Positions 5,319 through 9,830 of a stretch of DNA of 9,830 nt are shown in pieces. Each line of letters starts with the position of its first letter. The stretch's first letter is position 1. The stretch lies in assembly GCA_937919295.1 (NCBI GenBank), contig CALFRX010000173.1, positions 1-9,830 of the forward strand, written 5' to 3'. Below the pieces are notes generated by a model. The model was not told the origin of the DNA. It saw only the letters and a list, made by a program, of their open reading frames with translations, and did no database searches. This stretch comes from an uncultured Peptococcaceae bacterium. Lineage in GTDB: Bacteria > Bacillota > Dehalobacteriia > UBA7702. Both the position numbers and the translations under genes were made by a program.

Positions 5319-6989
5319 ATGCGCTATGCTGTCGTCACCGCCGCCCTCGGCAGAGAAAAGGGTGATCTGCTTTTAAAAAACGGGCAAACCGTCAATGTTT
5401 TTACCGGTAAAGTAGCAAGGCAAGACGTGCTCATCAAAGACGGCATCATCGCTTGCTGCGGTCAATGCGGTGCTGAGGAGGCCAAAGAAACCGTGGATCT
5501 TGAGGGCAAATTCGTCCTGCCCGGTTTCATCGATGCCCACGTCCATATTGAAAGCTCCCATTTGGCGCCGATTCCTTTCGGCAATGCCCTTTTGACAAAA
5601 GGCACCACGGCGGTGATCGCTGATCCTCACGAAATCGCCAACGCCGCCGGGGTGGAGGGGATTGCTTTTATGGTGGAAAACGCCAAAAAAGCGCCGATTG
5701 ATATCTTTTTCATGGTACCTTCTTCGGTACCGGCAACGGCAATGGAGACTGCCGGCGCCGCCATCAACGCCGAAACCGTAGAAACGCTCTTAAAACTGTA
5801 CCCGGAATTTCTCGGTTTGGGCGAGCTGATGAATGTTCCCGGCGTCTTCATGGGCGATCCCGAAACCCTCGCTAAAATCGAAGCGGCCAAAGGCCATATC
5901 TTAGACGGACATTTCCCCATGGGCAGCGGACGCCCCCTCATGGCCTACGTCGCGACGGGCGTCAGCTCCGATCACGAGTCGGTGACCGCCGAAGAAGCCG
6001 CGGAAAAAATCGCCGCGGGGATCACTGTATTTATCAGGGAAGGCAGTTCCGCCAAAAATCTTGACGAGCTCATCACCATCGTTGATGATTTTAACCACAG
6101 CCGCTTTTGTTTCTGCGCCGATGATATCAACGCCGGCGATATCGAAGCCCACGGCGATATCCTAAACTGCGTCAGAAAAGCGGTAGACCACGGGCTCAAC
6201 CCGGTTTACGCCGTGGAAATGGCCACCATCAATCCGGCGCGGCACTACCGTCTCGACGGACGCGGCGCCATTGCCCCCGGCTATATTGCCGACCTTGTGA
6301 TCGTCAACGATCTCAAAGCCTTCACCATTGACAGCGTTTATAAAAACGGTAAAAGATCAGCAGCCACAAAGCAACAGGGAGAAACGCGGTTTGGCACCTT
6401 TACCCTGAAAAACAAGGCCTTTTCCTTCCCCACCATGGGGGAAAAGCAAAAGGCCCGGGTCATCAAAGTCTTTGATGGACAACTGATCACCGAGGAACGC
6501 GTCTATACCAAAAAAGAGCTGGCGGAACATGACGACATAGCGCTGCTAAGCGTAGTGGAACGTTATGGAAAAAACGGTAATATGGCATACGCTCTCGTGG
6601 AAGGATTCGGCCTGCGGGAAGGTGCCCTGGCCTCTTCCGTCGCCCACGACAGTCACAATCTGTTGATCTTGGCCAAAACAGAAGCGGATTTCGCCTTCGC
6701 GGCGGAAAGGATGGAACAGCTCGGCGGCGGCATGATCGTCACGGCAAAGGGCCGCCTCTTGGCCGAAATGGCGCTGCCCATCGCCGGTCTCATGACAGAA
6801 GAAGACGCAGACCTGGTCGCCACCAAAGAACAAGCCCTGACGAAAGCCGCCAAAGAACTGGGTGTTGTTTTGAGATCCCCCTTTATGACCTTATCTTTTC
6901 TGGCTCTGCCGGTGATTCCTCACCTAAAACTCACCGACAAAGGCCTCTTTGACGTCGACAAATTCGACTTTACGCCCCTCTACTTTTAA
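5319..6989 (+). CDS. ade: Adenine deaminase
   Basis: A 556-residue metal-dependent amidohydrolase that converts adenine to hypoxanthine plus ammonia in purine salvage; the length matches the bacterial Ade/AdeC family (about 570-600). Seen: an N-terminal beta-sandwich segment ending LPGFIDAHVHIESSH (67-81) with metal histidines H74 and H76; ADPHE (101-105); the bridging glutamate region LGELMN (167-172, E169); DGHFP (196-200, H198); SSDHES (216-221, H219); and CADDINAGD (266-274) with the catalytic aspartate. The C-terminal 200 residues, with VAHDSHNLL and LGGGMIV, form the domain specific to Ade. ATG 5319 is preceded by AAGGAAGG; an open frame runs further upstream but has no conserved residues and no ribosome site. 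It stands alone, with a strong terminator 125 bp downstream. Confidence 0.95.
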   Translation: MRYAVVTAALGREKGDLLLKNGQTVNVFTGKVARQDVLIKDGIIACCGQCGAEEAKETVDLEGKFVLPGFIDAHVHIESSHLAPIPFGNALLTKGTTAVIADPHEIANAAGVEGIAFMVENAKKAPIDIFFMVPSSVPATAMETAGAAINAETVETLLKLYPEFLGLGELMNVPGVFMGDPETLAKIEAAKGHILDGHFPMGSGRPLMAYVATGVSSDHESVTAEEAAEKIAAGITVFIREGSSAKNLDELITIVDDFNHSRFCFCADDINAGDIEAHGDILNCVRKAVDHGLNPVYAVEMATINPARHYRLDGRGAIAPGYIADLVIVNDLKAFTIDSVYKNGKRSAATKQQGETRFGTFTLKNKAFSFPTMGEKQKARVIKVFDGQLITEERVYTKKELAEHDDIALLSVVERYGKNGNMAYALVEGFGLREGALASSVAHDSHNLLILAKTEADFAFAAERMEQLGGGMIVTAKGRLLAEMALPIAGLMTEEDADLVATKEQALTKAAKELGVVLRSPFMTLSFLALPVIPHLKLTDKGLFDVDKFDFTPLYF

Positions 6990-7114
6990 CCGTGAACCAT
7001 ACGCCTACTTCCAATGCATCCACGAAATCATTGCAGACACTTTTTACCTTTTATAGGCTTTTCCCGCAAATAGATCTGACTTACCGGGGAAATGAAACAT
7101 ACTACTGAAAAGAT

Positions 7115-7155
7115 AAAAAGAGAGAATTTTTCGTCATGAAGAATTCTCTCTTTTT
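7115..7155 (+). terminator. Strong bidirectional terminator after ade
   Basis: AAAAAGAGAGAATT (7115-7128) pairs perfectly with 7142-7155, and the helix continues inward through one T-G wobble and three more pairs to a 5-base loop GTCAT, about 18 pairs in all. T runs flank it on both strands. It ends ade transcription. The 125 bases between the ade stop and this hairpin show nothing else that I can support. Confidence 0.9.
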
Positions 7156-7180
7156 GCTTACTCAAACAGCGAACTTTTTG

Positions 7181-7202
7181 AAAACCGTATTTTCCGGTTT
7201 TT
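7181..7202 (+). terminator. Second, weaker terminator-like hairpin
   Basis: AAAACCG (7181-7187) pairs with CGGTTTT (7195-7201) around a 7-base loop, followed by the last T of the run and then G. It lies 26 bases after the main terminator and may be a backup. Because the T run forms part of the stem, the case is weaker. Confidence 0.4.
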
Positions 7203-7358
7203 GCCCCGGGCTTCTTGCCCCGCCTGCTTCGTTAGGGGCAGCGGCGGAAATAGCCCACCATGAGGCAAGTGGGTTCTTTGACAAGACGGTACCTTCTTCC
7301 TTTTCTATTTCCATCTATGATACCTGTATAAAGCCGAAAAGCCGCTGCCGCCAGGTAT
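7203..7358. other. GC-rich self-complementary intergenic segment
   Basis: This stretch between the terminators and the mutase gene has several inverted repeats. TGCCCC (7216-7221) pairs with GGGGCA (7235-7240). GGCAGCGGC (7237-7245) pairs perfectly with GCCGCTGCC (7341-7349). ATACCTG (7320-7326) pairs with CAGGTAT (7352-7358). CCCAC (7254-7258) can pair with GTGGG (7269-7273). Some pairings exclude each other. A perfect TTGACA occurs at 7278-7283 but lacks a convincing -10 at the right distance. I match it to no known RNA family, and the strand, if it is transcribed, is unknown. Confidence 0.35.
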
Positions 7359-7382
7359 ATTTTGGAAAACCCTTCATACGAT
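7355..7382 (+). promoter_or_regulatory. Candidate sigma-E promoter of the mutase gene
   Basis: GTATATT (7355-7361), 13 bases, CATACGAT (7375-7382). The -10 matches the sigma-E pattern CATACAMT at seven of eight positions and the -35 at six of seven; spacing is in the accepted 13-15 range. The -35 heptamer is identical to that found before yqfC. RNA would start near 7389, leaving a leader of about 22 nt with the AGAAGGTG ribosome site at 7399-7406. Confidence 0.5.
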
Positions 7383-9047
7383 GAAGCAACCACCATAAAG
7401 AAGGTGCCTTATGTACGAAATGGATTACCGCGCTGCCTGGGACCGTTGGCGCCGCAAGGCCGATACCGCAACCAGGCAGGAACTGGAAACATTAAGCGAA
7501 GCCCAACGGGAAGAGCGGTTTTATTGCGGCCTTGCTTTCGGCACCGGCGGCATCCGGGGGGAAACCGGCGTTGGCAGTAACCGTGTGAACCGCTATACCA
7601 TTCGTCAAGCGGCGGCGGGTACGGCCCGTTGGCTACAATCAACACTGCCGGCAGAAGAACTGAAAAAAGGCGTGCTCATTGCTTTTGATACCAGGACAGA
7701 CTCGGCTGCTTTCGCCCTGGAAGCGGCAATGAGCATCTGCTCCTTCGCCATTCCCGCTTATCTTTTCGATGATCCCGCCCCCGTACCGTTGCTTTCCTTT
7801 ACGCTGAAAAGGGAAGACTACCTTTGCGGCATTGCCATCACCGCCAGCCACAATCCCTCAAATCACAATGGTTTTAAGCTCTATAACCGCCAAGGCGGCC
7901 AGCTGGTGCCGACAGAAGCGGCAAAAATCGCCCTCTATATCAAAAATACCGACCCCTTTGCCATCGCGCCGCACTCAGAGTCAAAAATAAAACAGCTGCT
8001 TCATTTCACCGGCAAGGCGGAAAACGCCGCCTATCTTTCGGCGATCACCAGGCTCAAAGTCAAGGATTCGCCCCTGACCGTGGTGGCCACGCCCCTGCAC
8101 GGCGCAGCCAAAAGGCTGTTGCCCGCAGCGCTTAAAGGAACGGGGCATCACGTTTTAAGCGTCCCGGCCCAGGAAATTTGCGACGGAACTTTTGCCACGG
8201 TGACGACACCGAATCCGGAGGATCCCGCCGTTTTTGCCTGGGCGGAAAAAGTCGGGTACGAAAACCACGCCGATCTGCTTTTCGCCACCGATCCCGACGG
8301 CGATCGCTGCGGCGTTGCCGTCAAGGATCACCATGGATATACCCCCCTCTCCGGCAATGAAGTCGGCGCCCTGCTCATCGATTATCTGCTCCGGCGGGAC
8401 GCCGGCCACCTCCCCGCCGATGCCTATATCGTTAAAACCGTGGTCAGCGGCGATTTAGGCGTTAAAGTCGCCGCTCACCATAACGTCGCCACGCGGATTA
8501 CGCCAACAGGCTTCAAATACATCGGTGAAGCCCTGCTGAAAAAAGAAAACGGCACCTTCCTCGCGGGCTATGAAGAAAGCGGCGGCTTTCTCGCGGGAAG
8601 CCACGCCGCGGACAAAGACGGTATTTTCACCGCGGTTCTTTTGGCGGAAGCGGCGGCTTTTTACAAAAAGCGAAATATGACGCTCCTCAACGCGGTCAAT
8701 GCACTCTACGCGGTTTACGGCTATGAAAAGAGCGAAACAGAGACCTTTCTTTTTCCCGGCAAAGACGGCGCTCAGCGTAAAGCGGCCTGCTTACGGTTTT
8801 TTGAAGAACAGGAACAGAATCAGACCGGTGCCGACCGAAGGGAAAAGGTCGCCGGGGATACGCTGCTCTTTTATTTTGGGGAAGGAATCAGAACGGCCCT
8901 GCGCCCCTCGGGCACAGAGCCGAAATTAAAACTTTATTTTACCGTAAGCGGTGATGATGAAAAAGATGCCGACGCCAAACTGGCCCGGATCAAAGACCGC
9001 TTTTTACCGCTGATCGCAGCGTTTTTACCGAAAAACAGCAATGTCCC

Positions 9048-9830
<783 letters not shown>

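Noticed and set aside
7031..7057. Promoter TTGCAG with TATAGG downstream of ade
   Set aside because: The spacer is only 15 bp and it would transcribe straight into the strong terminator with no gene between.
7278..7321. Sigma-A promoter using the perfect TTGACA at 7278-7283
   Set aside because: At 16-18 bp the sequence is T/C-rich without a TATAAT-like hexamer; the nearest good -10 (TATGAT at 7316-7321) is too far away.
7136..7384. Open frame of 82 codons between ade and the mutase gene
   Set aside because: Its ATG lies in the loop of the strong terminator, it lacks a ribosome site, and it runs across the GC-rich inverted repeats and the promoter-like site; no protein features are visible.

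Overview
The window looks like a chromosomal segment of a spore-forming (or recently spore-forming) anaerobic member of the Bacillota, plausibly Clostridia or Negativicutes. The evidence is a yqfC-yqfD sporulation gene pair, a PdaB-like polysaccharide deacetylase, an oxygen-sensitive indolepyruvate:ferredoxin oxidoreductase, strong purine-rich Shine-Dalgarno sites, and intergenic motifs that resemble both sigma-A and the sporulation factor sigma-E. By eye the G+C is slightly above one half. I cannot name the genus. There is no sign of phage, insertion sequence, CRISPR array, tRNA or rRNA; this is mostly housekeeping and sporulation DNA, and I do not see a convincing new multi-gene system.

Layout. 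Positions 1-579 (minus strand) hold the start of yqfD, cut by the window edge, preceded by complete yqfC. A 115-bp divergent region (580-694) carries a sigma-E-like promoter facing yqfC and an extended -10 sigma-A promoter facing right; their -35 boxes almost touch. Positions 695-3285 are a tight three-gene unit: iorA, iorB and a small zinc-ribbon protein, closed by a hairpin terminator at 3306-3355. Positions 3533-4309 encode a membrane-anchored NodB-type deacetylase. Positions 4372-4938, behind a near-consensus promoter, encode a stand-alone protein resembling the C-terminal domain of pyruvate kinase.

A 380-bp gene-poor stretch (4939-5318) holds two candidate promoters and a terminator-like hairpin with a competing fold, then adenine deaminase (ade, 5319-6989). 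A second gene-free stretch (6990-7410) holds a very strong terminator, a weaker one, a GC-rich self-complementary segment and a near-consensus sigma-E-like promoter just before a phosphoglucomutase/phosphomannomutase gene (7411-9078). The window closes with the 3' part of cysK on the minus strand (9048-9830), whose end overlaps the mutase gene tail to tail by 31 bp.

Functionally the genes are mostly independent neighbours: aromatic amino acid fermentation (iorAB), purine salvage (ade), hexose-phosphate interconversion for envelope polysaccharide (mutase), cysteine synthesis (cysK) and sporulation (yqfCD, possibly the deacetylase). The most useful regulatory thread is that sigma-E-like motifs precede yqfC and the mutase, and a much weaker one precedes the deacetylase, hinting at mother-cell expression. 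This rests on motif matching alone.
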